NCBI GenBank assembly: GCA_023664605.1
Contig: JAMPFF010000033.1
Span: forward strand, 1 to 32,793
DNA from: Clostridium sp.
GTDB lineage: Bacteria; Bacillota; Clostridia; Lachnospirales; Lachnospiraceae
Length of the DNA: 32,793 bases
Direction: 5' to 3'
The notes under the pieces were generated by a model. The model was given only the letters and a program-made list of their open reading frames with translations. It had not been told where the DNA came from and ran no database searches. Shown here in pieces: positions 5,766 to 14,099 of this stretch. Every line of letters starts with the position of its first letter. The first letter of the stretch is position 1. Made by a program: the position numbers and the translations under genes.

Positions 5766-6912
5766 TGAACCACCCGCTCTGCACCGAAAATTCGCCCAGA
5801 ACAAGCGCCGCCATCACGCTAAGAGGCGTGCTTAACATATTCGGCGTATTGATTGCCGCCAGCTTTAGTCCGTCGATGGCAAGTTCCAATAACAAAAACT
5901 GCGCAATGAGGGGTATATTGGACGGCTCTTTCACCATAATAAAGCTAAACGACTCCGGTATCCATTCAGGGTTCTGCATTAACAGTAAAAAAGTCGGCGT
6001 AATCAAATACGTTAAAATACCGATTAAAAAGCGCGAAAGCCGCAGATACGTTCCGGTAATGGGCGGGAAATAATAATCGTCCGCCTCCTCCACAATATCA
6101 AAAATGGAAGTCGGCACAATCATGGCAGAGGGCGAATTGTCCACCAGAATAATGATATCCCCCTCCAAAATCTGCGCAGACGCCGTATCCGGACGCTCCG
6201 TAAACTTGAATTTCGGAAACGGGTTAAACCAGTTTCTTTGATAAAGGCATTCCGCAAGGCTCTCCTGATTCATTGTCAGCGCATCCACCTTGATTTCTGA
6301 GATTCTTTTCTTAATCTTATCTAAAAACTTATGGTCCACCCGGTTATCCATATAGCATAGCACAATGTCTGTCTTGGAGCTTTTTCCTGCGTTCATCATC
6401 TCCATCCGAAGGTTAGTGCTTCTGATTCTGCGGCGGATTAACGCCGTATTAAAAACCACCGTTTCCACAAAACCATCCTTAGAACCTCGCAGCGTCTTGT
6501 CCTTCTCCGGTTCCTCCACCCCTCTTGCGGGATAGGTTCTGGAATCGATTAAAACGCATCTGTCATAACCTTCAATAAAAAGCGCAAAGACACCGGATAA
6601 TATATTATAAAAAATATCATCCCATTTATCCTTTAAATCAATTTCCACATAAGGCGTGGCTTTTTTCGACATTTCATACGCGCTCTCCGGCATATCCTCC
6701 GGTTTGATGCTGATAAAATACTGTAACATTTTCATCATCAAATCGTCTTTGCAAAAACCATCTATAAAATAGATGCACGCCTGCTTGCCTCCTACTTCTA
6801 TAACTCTGTATACAATATCAAAACTGACATCCGGCTGTAAGCGTTCTTTTAAATAACTCATGTTTTTTTCTAATGATGTTGTCATTTTTACTTCATTATT
6901 TTCGCTTTGCAC
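5704..6912 (-). pseudogene. spoVAF: SpoVAF/GerA-family spore germination protein, 3' end lost
   Basis: A 402-residue reading frame. GTG 6912 is chosen because GGAAGGAGT precedes it by nine bases. The N-terminus (TSLEKNMSYLKERL, SFDIVYRVIEVGGKQA, IDGFCKDDLMM) fits SpoVAF better than GerAA. The membrane part begins at about residue 290 (YLRLSRFLIGILTYLITPTF). Family members have about 490 residues and continue after GEFxVxSGWF into further membrane segments. Here the match ends at SGWFNSEV and a 16-residue unrelated tail encoded by AT-rich DNA follows. The most direct reading is that the phage element inserted into this gene. Such proteins sit in the spore inner membrane and act in germination. 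If the element excises, the intact gene could be rebuilt; otherwise it is a pseudogene. The other half would lie beyond the left edge. Confidence 0.75.
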
Positions 6913-6976
6913 AAATAAAAACTCCTTCCAAAACATTTTTTCTTAGTATGTCTTTGGAAGAAGCGTTTTATACAAA

Positions 6977-7417
6977 TCATTGTGTTCCGGTGCTTCCATG
7001 CCCGCCCCGGTCCGCATTGCCAAGGCTTGCCACTTCATCAAAAACAAGCTTCGGCTGATTTTTCATGATGCGGAACTGACAGATTCTATCATTGACATGA
7101 ATCTGCGTGTCACGAACCGCTAAAACCGGCATAAACCACTGGTCGTTATCCCCGCAGTAAGAGGCGTCGATAACCCCCTGATGGTTGGTCTGGATAATGC
7201 CAAAATTCTTAAAAGTCGAGCTTCTCGGCACAACATGCGCCTCATATCCCGCCGGCAGCTCCATCGCCACCCCCAGAGGAATCAGCTTAAACTCACCTTT
7301 TTGCAAGGTAACATCCTCTGCAGCGCGCAAATCAATCCAATCCGATTTGCCGTCTATGTATGTAAGCTTTTCTATTTTGTCCGTAAAATATTTAATCTTA
7401 ATCGTTTTCATGCCCAT
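6977..7417 (-). CDS. dut: dUTP diphosphatase (dUTPase)
   Basis: A 146-residue protein that hydrolyses dUTP to dUMP and pyrophosphate, keeping uracil out of DNA and feeding dTMP synthesis. The motifs of trimeric dUTPases occur in order: [10 protein letters not shown] (25-34), [11 protein letters not shown] (64-74), [10 protein letters not shown] (81-90, with Asp84), NDRICQFRI (109-117) and [10 protein letters not shown] (137-146). In motif 5 the usual stacking Phe of GFGSTG is replaced by His, and motif 3 has YCGD where YRGE/D is common. A ribosome binding site GAAAGG precedes the ATG at 7417. It is on the same strand as nrdG and nrdD, which fits a deoxynucleotide supply cluster. Confidence 0.88.
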   Translation of the reverse strand: MGMKTIKIKYFTDKIEKLTYIDGKSDWIDLRAAEDVTLQKGEFKLIPLGVAMELPAGYEAHVVPRSSTFKNFGIIQTNHQGVIDASYCGDNDQWFMPVLAVRDTQIHVNDRICQFRIMKNQPKLVFDEVASLGNADRGGHGSTGTQ

Positions 7418-7440
7418 TTATCATGCCTTTCTCTTAGATA

Positions 7441-7554
7441 TTTGCGTCAAAACGTTATCAGTGTTGGCGCAAATTCGTGTGTGAAGTTTTAGAAGTTCTT
7501 AACAAAACAGCCTTTGCTATGTGAGTAAGACTTACTACACAAGTCAGAACTTCT
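7441..7554. other. Intergenic inverted repeats between nrdG and dut
   Basis: Three structures lie in 143 bases without a gene. TTTGCGTCAA (7441-7450) faces TTGGCGCAAA (7464-7473). AGAAGTTCT (7491-7499) faces a perfect AGAACTTCT (7546-7554). Inside the latter, AGTAAG-A-CTTACT forms a 13-base palindrome (7524-7536). None has a clear T run for termination on the minus strand. Confidence 0.45.
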
Positions 7555-7561
7555 CTTCATA

Positions 7562-8062
7562 CTATTCACAATATAATACCGGAACGAAAGCGTCCTCTTT
7601 TTTTAAAGTTGCCTGCACATCAATTACCCGTTGGTTTTTACTTCCTTTCCAGCGTAGAGTCGTCTCTTTCTGCGCCGCAATAAACTCGCCGTCCACCAAA
7701 ACGTCTATATACTTCATCGCGGCGTCCTGCATGATATTCTCCCACACATCCCCGGTATACATCCAGATGGTTTTCGCCGGATATTTCTGCTTAATCTCCG
7801 CCATCAGATTCCTGACCTCCGGCCTGTTCGCCGCATGAAACGGGTCGCCGCCCGAAAAGGTAATCCCTGAAATATAAGGCTTATCAAGCTGCTCATATAT
7901 CTCCTTTTTAGCCTCTTCGTCAAACAACAGCCCGCCGTCGGGATCCCATGTCAGAGGATTCTGGCATTCCTTACAGCAATGGGAACAGCCCGCGACCCAT
8001 AATACCACCCGCAGCCCATCTCCATTCAACATATCATCTTTCGTAATATTATGATACCTCAT
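7562..8062 (-). CDS. nrdG: Anaerobic ribonucleotide reductase activating protein
   Basis: A 166-residue radical SAM activase that makes the glycyl radical on NrdD. The 4Fe-4S motif is CX3CX2C at Cys26, Cys30 and Cys33 (GCSHCCKECQNP). The characteristic GITFSGGDPF motif and the following DVLVDGEF segment are present. Length is usual for the family. The start at 8062 follows a purine-rich leader (AGGAAAGATAGAGA). It lies 158 bases downstream of nrdD on the same strand, separated by two strong hairpins, so it is probably expressed from the nrdD promoter. Confidence 0.92.
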   Translation of the reverse strand: MRYHNITKDDMLNGDGLRVVLWVAGCSHCCKECQNPLTWDPDGGLLFDEEAKKEIYEQLDKPYISGITFSGGDPFHAANRPEVRNLMAEIKQKYPAKTIWMYTGDVWENIMQDAAMKYIDVLVDGEFIAAQKETTLRWKGSKNQRVIDVQATLKKEDAFVPVLYCE

Positions 8063-8069
8063 TCTCTAT

Positions 8070-8118
8070 CTTTCCTATCCCTTGTTTTCCTATTTCTTGT
8101 TTTCCTATTCTTTGCCTT
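8070..8118 (-). repeat. Short purine-rich tandem repeat in the nrdG leader
   Basis: On the plus strand about three imperfect 15-base units occur (CCTATCCCTTGTTTT, CCTATTTCTTGTTTT, CCTATTCTTTGCCTT). In the nrdG messenger they give a purine-rich stretch directly before the start codon. Confidence 0.5.
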
Positions 8119-8133
8119 TACTTTCATTCTTCG

Positions 8134-8210
8134 ACAGAATTGCGTTTTTGCAATTCTGTTCGGCGAAACTTAGGATTTCTTAGGCGATGTTCCAACGCCT
8201 TAGAAATCCT
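8134..8210 (-). other. Two strong hairpins between nrdD and nrdG
   Basis: The arms ACAGAATTGC (8134-8143) and GCAATTCTGT (8150-8159) form a perfect ten-base-pair stem with a six-base loop. AGGATTTCTTAGGCG (8172-8186) and CGCCTTAGAAATCCT (8196-8210) form a 15-base stem with one mismatch and a nine-base loop. Neither is followed by a proper T run on the minus strand. They may be messenger-stabilising or processing structures that set the NrdD to NrdG ratio. Confidence 0.55.
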
Positions 8211-8219
8211 TTTCGACGT

Positions 8220-10409
8220 TTACATACTTTTTCGTTCCGCAATCTCCGCCATCTTAGCGTCGCTCAACCTCGTATCGCCATGCACGCGCGAATATGCCAA
8301 ATACCCGTTCATTCTGTCGATTTTCGTCAGGTTGCGGCTGCCGCAGACCGGACATACATCCATTTCCAGTTCCTGATGCCCGCAGTCGTCGCAGTAGGCA
8401 AGCGAAAGATTGACACCCTCATAAAATCCCATATCCATCGCGCGCCTGATTAACGTCTTGATTGCCTCGACATTATAATCAATCGGATATTTCACATACT
8501 GAATCTTTCCGCCGTTTGCCAATTCCCAGAAACGATATTCCTTATCCTGCTTTTCTATCGGCGTAATATCCTCCGTCACATGACAATGGAAGCTGTTGGA
8601 GACATATTCCCTGTCGGAAACCCCCTCTATAATGCCGTATTTCGCACGGAACTGCTTTACCTGCAGACCGCAGAGATTCTCCGCGGGCGTTCCGTAAATC
8701 GCGTATAAATGCCCGTCCGCTTCTTTATACTCGTTAATCTTATTATTGATATGCTCTAGCACCTCAAGCGCAAACTGCCCGTCCTCCACCAGAGACTTCC
8801 CATTAAATAACTCCTGTAATTCATTAAATGCCGTAATGCCGAAACTTGCCGTTGCGGTCTTTAAAATCGGTTTAATCTTATCATGGAGCTGCAAATGCCC
8901 CCCGTAAAAACCGCCCTCACAATAGGCAAGCGGATTGGTAGACGCCCGCATCTCGCCCAGATACGCATAGGTTCTGATATGTAACTGGCGGATTAAATTC
9001 AAATAATAATCCAGTACGTCGTAAAAATCCTTTCCCTCCTGGCGCGACTTAGCCAAAATCATCGGTAAATGCAGGGAAACGACGCCGATATTAAATCTTC
9101 CCACAAAAACGGGCGCATCCTCGTCGTCGGCAGGATGCATACCGCCTCTTTCATACCAAGGCGACAAAAAAGCGCGGCATCCCATAGGGGAAATCACCTT
9201 TCCGTACTGCTTATACATGCTCGCAATATAGCCTTTGCCGGTAAGGCTTAACCAGTCCGGATACATTGTCTTTGCCGAACAGCGTACGCCCGCTTCAAAG
9301 ACCTCTTCCAGTTCTTTACCCGGTCCATGCAGGTTCTCATCATAGAGAAAGACTATTTTGGGGAAAAGCACCGGCTTTTTACACTCTTTTTTACCCTGTC
9401 CTTTTCTGCGCACATTCAGCATGATAATCGTTGCCAGTTTCGCAAATCTTCCGGTTCCGATGCCTGCCGTTACGGTAATGAACGGATAATCGCCGCGGCT
9501 GCTCGCCACCGTATTAAATTTATACTCCCAGCCTTGGAAGCCCTGCTCAAATTCCCGTTCCACATCCGCTAACGCCTCCGCTTCGGCAGTCTCTTTATCC
9601 AATCCGAAACGGGCATACTTCGCCAGACTCTTCCGATAGGTCTTCTCCGCATACGGCTCTAATATTTTATCCACTTCCGGCACGGTAAAACCGCCATACT
9701 GCTGGCTTGCCGCACTTAAGACAATATCCCCGATAACGTCAAAGGCAACGTCTAACGTTTTCGGCTCGTTGTACCAGATATTGCCCATTTCAAAGCCGCC
9801 CTGTAATACTTCGGCAACATTAAAAAGACAGCAATTCATCGTATCTCTTCTTGCCGACATATCATGTACATACAGATAACCGTCTCGACACGCCTGAATC
9901 TCCTCCGTCGTCATAAAAAATTTCTGGTACAATTCTTTATTAAACTGATTAAAAATAAGGCTCCGCTTCGTGGAAACAAGCGCGCTGTCCGTATTAGCGT
10001 TCTCCTTGTCCCCGATATACATAATGGACTGGCTCTTTTTATAAACATCATCCATCATGCGTACGAAATCCTGTTTATAATTCCGATAATCCCTGTAACT
10101 TTTCGCTACAATGGGCTTTACCTCTTCCAACGCGCTTTCCACTACATTGTGCATAATCTGAATTGGAATCTGTTCTTCCTCCAATTCGTTTACCCGGTCC
10201 ACTACCGTCTGACAGATATGCCTTTTTTCTTCTTCCGTAAACTTTGTCAAGGCACGGTAAGCGCTTTTCCCGACAGCATCGATGACTTTCTGAACGTTGA
10301 AGTTTTCCAGGCTGCCGTCTTTTTTGATGACCTTTACATCTTTTTGCGGCCTATATTCTGCTCCATAATTCGCATCCACTGCTCCCGTCTCTTCTAAAAG
10401 ACTACTCAT
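8220..10409 (-). CDS. nrdD: Anaerobic (class III) ribonucleoside-triphosphate reductase
   Basis: A 729-residue oxygen-sensitive enzyme that reduces NTPs to dNTPs with a glycyl radical. An N-terminal ATP-cone spans about residues 25-115 (VIKKDGSLENFNVQKVIDAV). The catalytic barrel includes DMSARRDTMNCC and GCRAFLSPWYERGG. Near the C-terminus are the four zinc-binding cysteines (CDDCG and CPVCG) and the radical site Gly702 in RMNGYLA. The ATG at 10409 follows GAGGGAG at good spacing. A consensus sigma-A promoter and two NrdR-type boxes lie upstream. With nrdG and dut it forms a deoxynucleotide module. Confidence 0.95.
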   Translation of the reverse strand: MSSLLEETGAVDANYGAEYRPQKDVKVIKKDGSLENFNVQKVIDAVGKSAYRALTKFTEEEKRHICQTVVDRVNELEEEQIPIQIMHNVVESALEEVKPIVAKSYRDYRNYKQDFVRMMDDVYKKSQSIMYIGDKENANTDSALVSTKRSLIFNQFNKELYQKFFMTTEEIQACRDGYLYVHDMSARRDTMNCCLFNVAEVLQGGFEMGNIWYNEPKTLDVAFDVIGDIVLSAASQQYGGFTVPEVDKILEPYAEKTYRKSLAKYARFGLDKETAEAEALADVEREFEQGFQGWEYKFNTVASSRGDYPFITVTAGIGTGRFAKLATIIMLNVRRKGQGKKECKKPVLFPKIVFLYDENLHGPGKELEEVFEAGVRCSAKTMYPDWLSLTGKGYIASMYKQYGKVISPMGCRAFLSPWYERGGMHPADDEDAPVFVGRFNIGVVSLHLPMILAKSRQEGKDFYDVLDYYLNLIRQLHIRTYAYLGEMRASTNPLAYCEGGFYGGHLQLHDKIKPILKTATASFGITAFNELQELFNGKSLVEDGQFALEVLEHINNKINEYKEADGHLYAIYGTPAENLCGLQVKQFRAKYGIIEGVSDREYVSNSFHCHVTEDITPIEKQDKEYRFWELANGGKIQYVKYPIDYNVEAIKTLIRRAMDMGFYEGVNLSLAYCDDCGHQELEMDVCPVCGSRNLTKIDRMNGYLAYSRVHGDTRLSDAKMAEIAERKSM

Positions 10410-10436
10410 ACCACTTCTCCCTCACTTATTATCTAT

Positions 10437-10484
10437 ACTACAAAATATAGTTCTTGTTGACATAACTTATCTATATTTTGTGGT
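10437..10484 (-). promoter_or_regulatory. Pair of NrdR-like boxes upstream of nrdD
   Basis: ACTACAAAATATAGTT (10437-10452) and ATCTATATTTTGTGGT (10469-10484) match one another in inverted sense at 14 of 16 positions. They resemble the NrdR box (ACACTATATATAGTGT type). Their centres are 32 bases apart, about three helical turns, which is typical of NrdR operators. They lie just downstream of the predicted -10, a position suited to repression. No nrdR gene is in the window. Confidence 0.75.
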
Positions 10485-10492
10485 TTAGAAAT

Positions 10493-10521
10493 AGTATATG
10501 CTAATACCTATCCTGTGTCAA
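10493..10521 (-). promoter_or_regulatory. Sigma-A promoter of nrdD
   Basis: On the minus strand a perfect TTGACA (10516-10521), a 17-base spacer and TATACT (10493-10498). Transcription would start near 10486, next to the NrdR-like boxes. Confidence 0.8.
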
Positions 10522-10545
10522 TCTCTATCGGAAAATAAAATTGCC

Positions 10546-10577
10546 AAAAAAAAGGAATATGTTTTGTAACATATCCC
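10546..10577 (-). terminator. Intrinsic terminator after the WYL regulator gene
   Basis: On the minus strand a ten-base-pair stem (arms 10568-10577 and 10554-10563, one G-U pair) with a four-base loop is followed by eight T. It ends the operon upstream of the nrdD promoter. Confidence 0.85.
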
Positions 10578-10593
10578 AAAATTTTTCACTTCT

Positions 10594-11586
10594 TTATTGA
10601 TAATTTTTAATGACATTACGCAGATAATCCCGATACTGCCCGACAATATCGGCCGGCGCTATCAGACATGCCCCGTCTCCCAACCCGGTAAGCCATCCGA
10701 AAAACTGACCGCTGACAGCCACCGTCACCCGGACGGAAAAATGTCCGTCATCCCTTTGGCGGATGGAAACATCCCTGCCGAACCTATCCATAACAACCCC
10801 TATTAAATGATTTTGGAATTGTATGGTAACGCTCTGCTCTATTCCACCAAACATACCGAATGTCTTATTCGCATAATCCGCAATGTCAAACCGTTCAAAA
10901 AGAGACGCTCCCTCTCTTTTCACCCCCGTCAATATCTGTATATTGCCCATCTTATCCACACGGAAATGCTTTATTTTATCTTCCTCTTTATCATGTGCAA
11001 TCAGATAATAATTCTCATCCTTACAGGTAAGCGCCCACGGACTTATACGGTATAGTTTTCCCTCTTTGCGCGGAACAAGCTGTTTTTCCAAATTCCATTC
11101 CAGATATTGAAAGGAAATCTGCTCATTGTTCTGTATGGCCTTATGGATATCGTCCACAATATAATATATGCTTTCATTGGCGGTTTTAATGCGGTTTGCC
11201 ACATATACCTGCCTCTGTAGCTGCTTTGCCTCTGATTTGGAAGCCAGTTTTTCAATTTTATCGATAAGCTCCCTTGATTTTTTCAGCGTAATAAATTTGG
11301 AGGACTGCACGACCTCCACCAAAAGCTTTAACTCCGCAAGCTCAAACTCCCTGCTCGCCAGATAATAACCTCCGTTTACTCTGGACTTCGTCAAAATAAT
11401 ATCATACCCAAAGTCCATTAACTGGTTCATATCGTCATAAATGCTCTTCCGTTCCGCTTTCACATCATACTTCGCCAGTTCCTCAATAAGCCTTTGCGCA
11501 CTCATACAATGCTCTTCGTCCGTCTGCTCCGATAAAATTTTCAAGATATACAATAATTTCAATTTTTGGTTGGATGATTTCGGCAT
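10594..11586 (-). CDS. WYL-domain transcriptional regulator
   Basis: A 330-residue DeoR/YafY-type regulator. Residues 5-65 are a winged helix-turn-helix (LKLLYILKILSEQT, then MSAQRLIEELAKYD and ERKSIYDDMNQLMDFGYDI). A WYL domain covers about 140-220 (ISFQYLEWN, LYRISPWALTCKDENYYLIA, HFRVDKMGNI), with a C-terminal WCX-like part after it. These proteins usually bind DNA and sense nucleotide-type ligands or DNA damage through WYL. It is the last gene of the minus-strand operon, 15 bases after a small membrane protein gene, and is followed by a clear terminator. The ribosome binding site (AGAGAGA) is weak. The target is not evident from sequence. Confidence 0.85.
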   Translation of the reverse strand: MPKSSNQKLKLLYILKILSEQTDEEHCMSAQRLIEELAKYDVKAERKSIYDDMNQLMDFGYDIILTKSRVNGGYYLASREFELAELKLLVEVVQSSKFITLKKSRELIDKIEKLASKSEAKQLQRQVYVANRIKTANESIYYIVDDIHKAIQNNEQISFQYLEWNLEKQLVPRKEGKLYRISPWALTCKDENYYLIAHDKEEDKIKHFRVDKMGNIQILTGVKREGASLFERFDIADYANKTFGMFGGIEQSVTIQFQNHLIGVVMDRFGRDVSIRQRDDGHFSVRVTVAVSGQFFGWLTGLGDGACLIAPADIVGQYRDYLRNVIKNYQ

Positions 11587-11601
11587 AAAATTCTCTCTAT
11601 A

Positions 11602-11784
11602 TTATGCATTATCATTTCCGGAAGCCGACTGCTCCACTTCGGCGCCGCCTGATACGGCCAGTTTCTGGTCTTTACTCTTGCGCCATTTTGCGCCAATAAT
11701 GCAGGCAATAATAACAAGTGCGATAATCAGTACAAATAATAACAGATAAGAAAAAAAGGAATTCAAAAACAAAATTATATTATT
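11602..11784 (-). CDS. Small single-pass membrane protein
   Basis: A 60-residue protein with one long hydrophobic helix (residues 2-30, FSYLLLFVLIIALVIIACII), then a basic stretch (AKWRKSKDQK) and a small polar tail. This pattern predicts the N-terminus outside or as a signal anchor, with the tail in the cytoplasm. ATG 11784 is chosen for AAAGGA seven bases upstream; an alternative ATG at 11823 would add 13 residues and has AAGGGG close by. It sits between rnhA and the WYL regulator gene on the same strand. No family is recognised. Confidence 0.55.
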   Translation of the reverse strand, partial: NNIILFLNSFFSYLLLFVLIIALVIIACIIGAKWRKSKDQKLAVSGGAEVEQSASGNDNA

Positions 11785-11876
11785 CATCTGCTTGTCCTTT
11801 CCGGTATGCCCTTTATATGGCATCAATACCCCTTAATGTAATTTCATATGAAACAGGAATTTTCATACTACTTTTA

Positions 11877-12362
11877 TTATTGTATCACTGTTTGCACCGT
11901 ATCGTCAAGTAGCATCGTTCCATCCGCCGCGGTTGTCGCAAGCAGGTCGCATCTTTCGTTTTCAGGATGCCCGTCATGCCCTTTTACCCACTCAAAAGTT
12001 ACCCGGTGTGGCTCTTTTGCTTTAAGTAAACGCTGCCATAAATCCACGTTTTTAACGGGCTTACTGCCCGCGGTTTTCCAATTTTTTGCAAGCCAGCCCT
12101 CAATCCAATGTTTATTAAACGCATCCGTCACATACTTGGAATCGGAAACAAGCGTTACCTCACAGGGCTTCGTCAAAGCCTCCAGCCCGATGATAACCGC
12201 CATAAGCTCCATGCGGTTATTGGTCGTTTTCTTATATCCCGCACAATATTCCCGCTCATGCAAAACCCCTTTCGGGTCTATATACTGCAAAATGGTTCCG
12301 TACCCGCCCGGTCCCTCCGGGTTCCCTCTTGCCGCGCCGTCCGTATAAATCGTCACTTTCAT
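11877..12362 (-). CDS. rnhA: Ribonuclease HI
   Basis: A 161-residue endonuclease that cleaves the RNA strand of RNA-DNA hybrids. The catalytic acidic residues are Asp8 ([10 protein letters not shown]), Glu52 (NNRMELMA), Asp74 (SDSKYV) and Asp139 ([12 protein letters not shown]), with His129 in KGHDGH. This is the E. coli type arrangement, including the basic handle region (about 80-100). The start is ATG 12362 or the adjacent ATG at 12365; both overlap the stop of the MutS-like gene as ATGA, so translation is probably coupled. Confidence 0.93.
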   Translation of the reverse strand: MKVTIYTDGAARGNPEGPGGYGTILQYIDPKGVLHEREYCAGYKKTTNNRMELMAVIIGLEALTKPCEVTLVSDSKYVTDAFNKHWIEGWLAKNWKTAGSKPVKNVDLWQRLLKAKEPHRVTFEWVKGHDGHPENERCDLLATTAADGTMLLDDTVQTVIQ

Positions 12363-14098
12363 CATACCCCTTCTTTCCACTTCCCGGTCTGTAAAAATGT
12401 CTGCGCCATCTTCTCGGCGTCCTCTACCAGCCCTTTTTCATAACCGAGCATCTTTAACAGCGCAATCGCATTTCTGGAAACCGCAGCCCCTTTCTGCAGA
12501 CGGTACGGGAAGAAAATATCGTCCTCTGCAATTTCTTCCTCAAAATGATAATTTTCATAGACGTCCGCCAACAGTTTTGTCAATTCCAAATCATGGGTCG
12601 CCGCAAAACAGATAACGTGCTTTCCCGATAAGGCGCGCAAAATCTGCGTAGACGCCGAAATCCGCTCTACCGTATTCGTTCCCCTAAGCACCTCGTCCAC
12701 AAAACATAATACATATTGATTGTTTTTCTCCGCCTCCCGCACACGCTCCAAAATTCTGCGGATAGATTTTACCTCTACCATATAATAGCTGTCGCCGCTC
12801 TCCAAATCGTCCTTTAAGGACATGGAAGAGTATACTTGAAACATGGACGCCTTATAAGAATGCGCCGTGCAGGTGTGTATCGTCTGCGCCAAAATAACGT
12901 TTAACGCCGCCGCCCGCAGAAAAGTAGACTTTCCGGAGGCATTGGAGCCTGTTAAAAGAACGCCTCTTTCCACCATAATATCATTTTTTACCGGCTCATT
13001 TAATAACGGGTGATATAGCTGCTCTATCTCCAAATATGCCTTTCCCGCTTCCGTTTCCCGCACCCCATTCAAAACCGACGTCAATTCGGGAACGCAATAC
13101 CCATTATGCAGGCTGGCGCGGTACTCTCCGACAACAACCGCGCTTTCCAACGCCCCTATCGTCGTAACCATATCGTCGATTTCATCCCTATGCGACCTCA
13201 CCGCCCGCAGCATTTGATTGAATTTAATCAAATCCAGATAAAAAATCATCCTTATATAGTCAAACAGCAGTTCCAGTAAATTGCTGCTGGTGGAGATTCC
13301 GCCGCCGCCCGATAAAACGATAAAGGAATTGCGCCTGAAGCCATCCATTGCCTTATAACATTCGGAAAGCTTTTTTCTCTCATTTACAATTTCGTCTACC
13401 GGTTCTTTTGCCATACTGTCCGCGGCTTCCAAAAGCCTTGCAATATAACGGAAACTCGTAATATAAGGCTCTATTTCCTGCTGTTCTTTATAATAAAATA
13501 TCATATTCCTGCACAAAAAAATCAATACCGCGCATATCCCTATCGGCACCGAATAAAACATCATACTGATACTTATCAGTATCAATATAATGGCAAGATA
13601 ATAGCGGATGCTGTTACGCTCCCCCAAAGTCTCCAGATAGTCTAAATATTCATATAAAGAATATTTTCCCATCCTGCCAAGTTTCGCAAACTGCACCTGC
13701 ATTGCCACCCGCTCGTTCTCATGCTCCATAAAATAGCGGATATGCTTTTCAAACGCTTGTGCCTCTTCTGTCGTCTGCATGGGCGTACGGAGCTTGTAAT
13801 AGAGGTATTCATCCCCCGCCGCGCTGTGGGAATAATTGATGTTACGGTATACGTCGTCCAGATTTAAGTCGTTCCATGTAATATCGTCTATCTGATACGG
13901 CGCTTCATGCTTTTTATAATACATGGAAATATGCGCCTCCAGCTCGCCCGGTTTATATTCCCTTTCATTTGCCGCGCCGTATTCTTCATGCAGTTTTTTT
14001 ATAAAGTCTTTCCGGCTGCGCTTACTGTCCAGATAGCCCTTTCCCATAATTAACAGAATAAAGAGAAACAGCGCGCCCGCCAAAATAAGATAATCCAT
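12362..14098 (-). CDS. Membrane-anchored MutS-family ATPase
   Basis: A 578-residue protein with a MutS-type ATPase domain at the C-terminus: Walker [10 protein letters not shown] (384-392), Walker B CFVDEV (Asp468, Glu469) and the ATHD switch. Unlike MutS it lacks the mismatch-recognition domain and has a membrane segment at residues 2-19 plus a hairpin of two at about 167-200. This layout is known in Firmicutes as an uncharacterised MutS-related membrane protein. The core and lever parts (about 75-330) are recognisable as helical. It begins one base after the mtaD stop and overlaps rnhA. What DNA or other substrate a membrane MutS handles is unclear; canonical mismatch repair is unlikely. 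Confidence 0.8.
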   Translation of the reverse strand: MDYLILAGALFLFILLIMGKGYLDSKRSRKDFIKKLHEEYGAANEREYKPGELEAHISMYYKKHEAPYQIDDITWNDLNLDDVYRNINYSHSAAGDEYLYYKLRTPMQTTEEAQAFEKHIRYFMEHENERVAMQVQFAKLGRMGKYSLYEYLDYLETLGERNSIRYYLAIILILISISMMFYSVPIGICAVLIFLCRNMIFYYKEQQEIEPYITSFRYIARLLEAADSMAKEPVDEIVNERKKLSECYKAMDGFRRNSFIVLSGGGGISTSSNLLELLFDYIRMIFYLDLIKFNQMLRAVRSHRDEIDDMVTTIGALESAVVVGEYRASLHNGYCVPELTSVLNGVRETEAGKAYLEIEQLYHPLLNEPVKNDIMVERGVLLTGSNASGKSTFLRAAALNVILAQTIHTCTAHSYKASMFQVYSSMSLKDDLESGDSYYMVEVKSIRRILERVREAEKNNQYVLCFVDEVLRGTNTVERISASTQILRALSGKHVICFAATHDLELTKLLADVYENYHFEEEIAEDDIFFPYRLQKGAAVSRNAIALLKMLGYEKGLVEDAEKMAQTFLQTGKWKEGV

Positions 14099-14099
14099 G

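Noticed and set aside
11842-11853. Palindrome TTTCATATGAAA between rnhA and the small membrane protein gene
   Set aside because: Perfect over 12 bases but AT-rich, with no promoter or T run nearby; could easily be chance.
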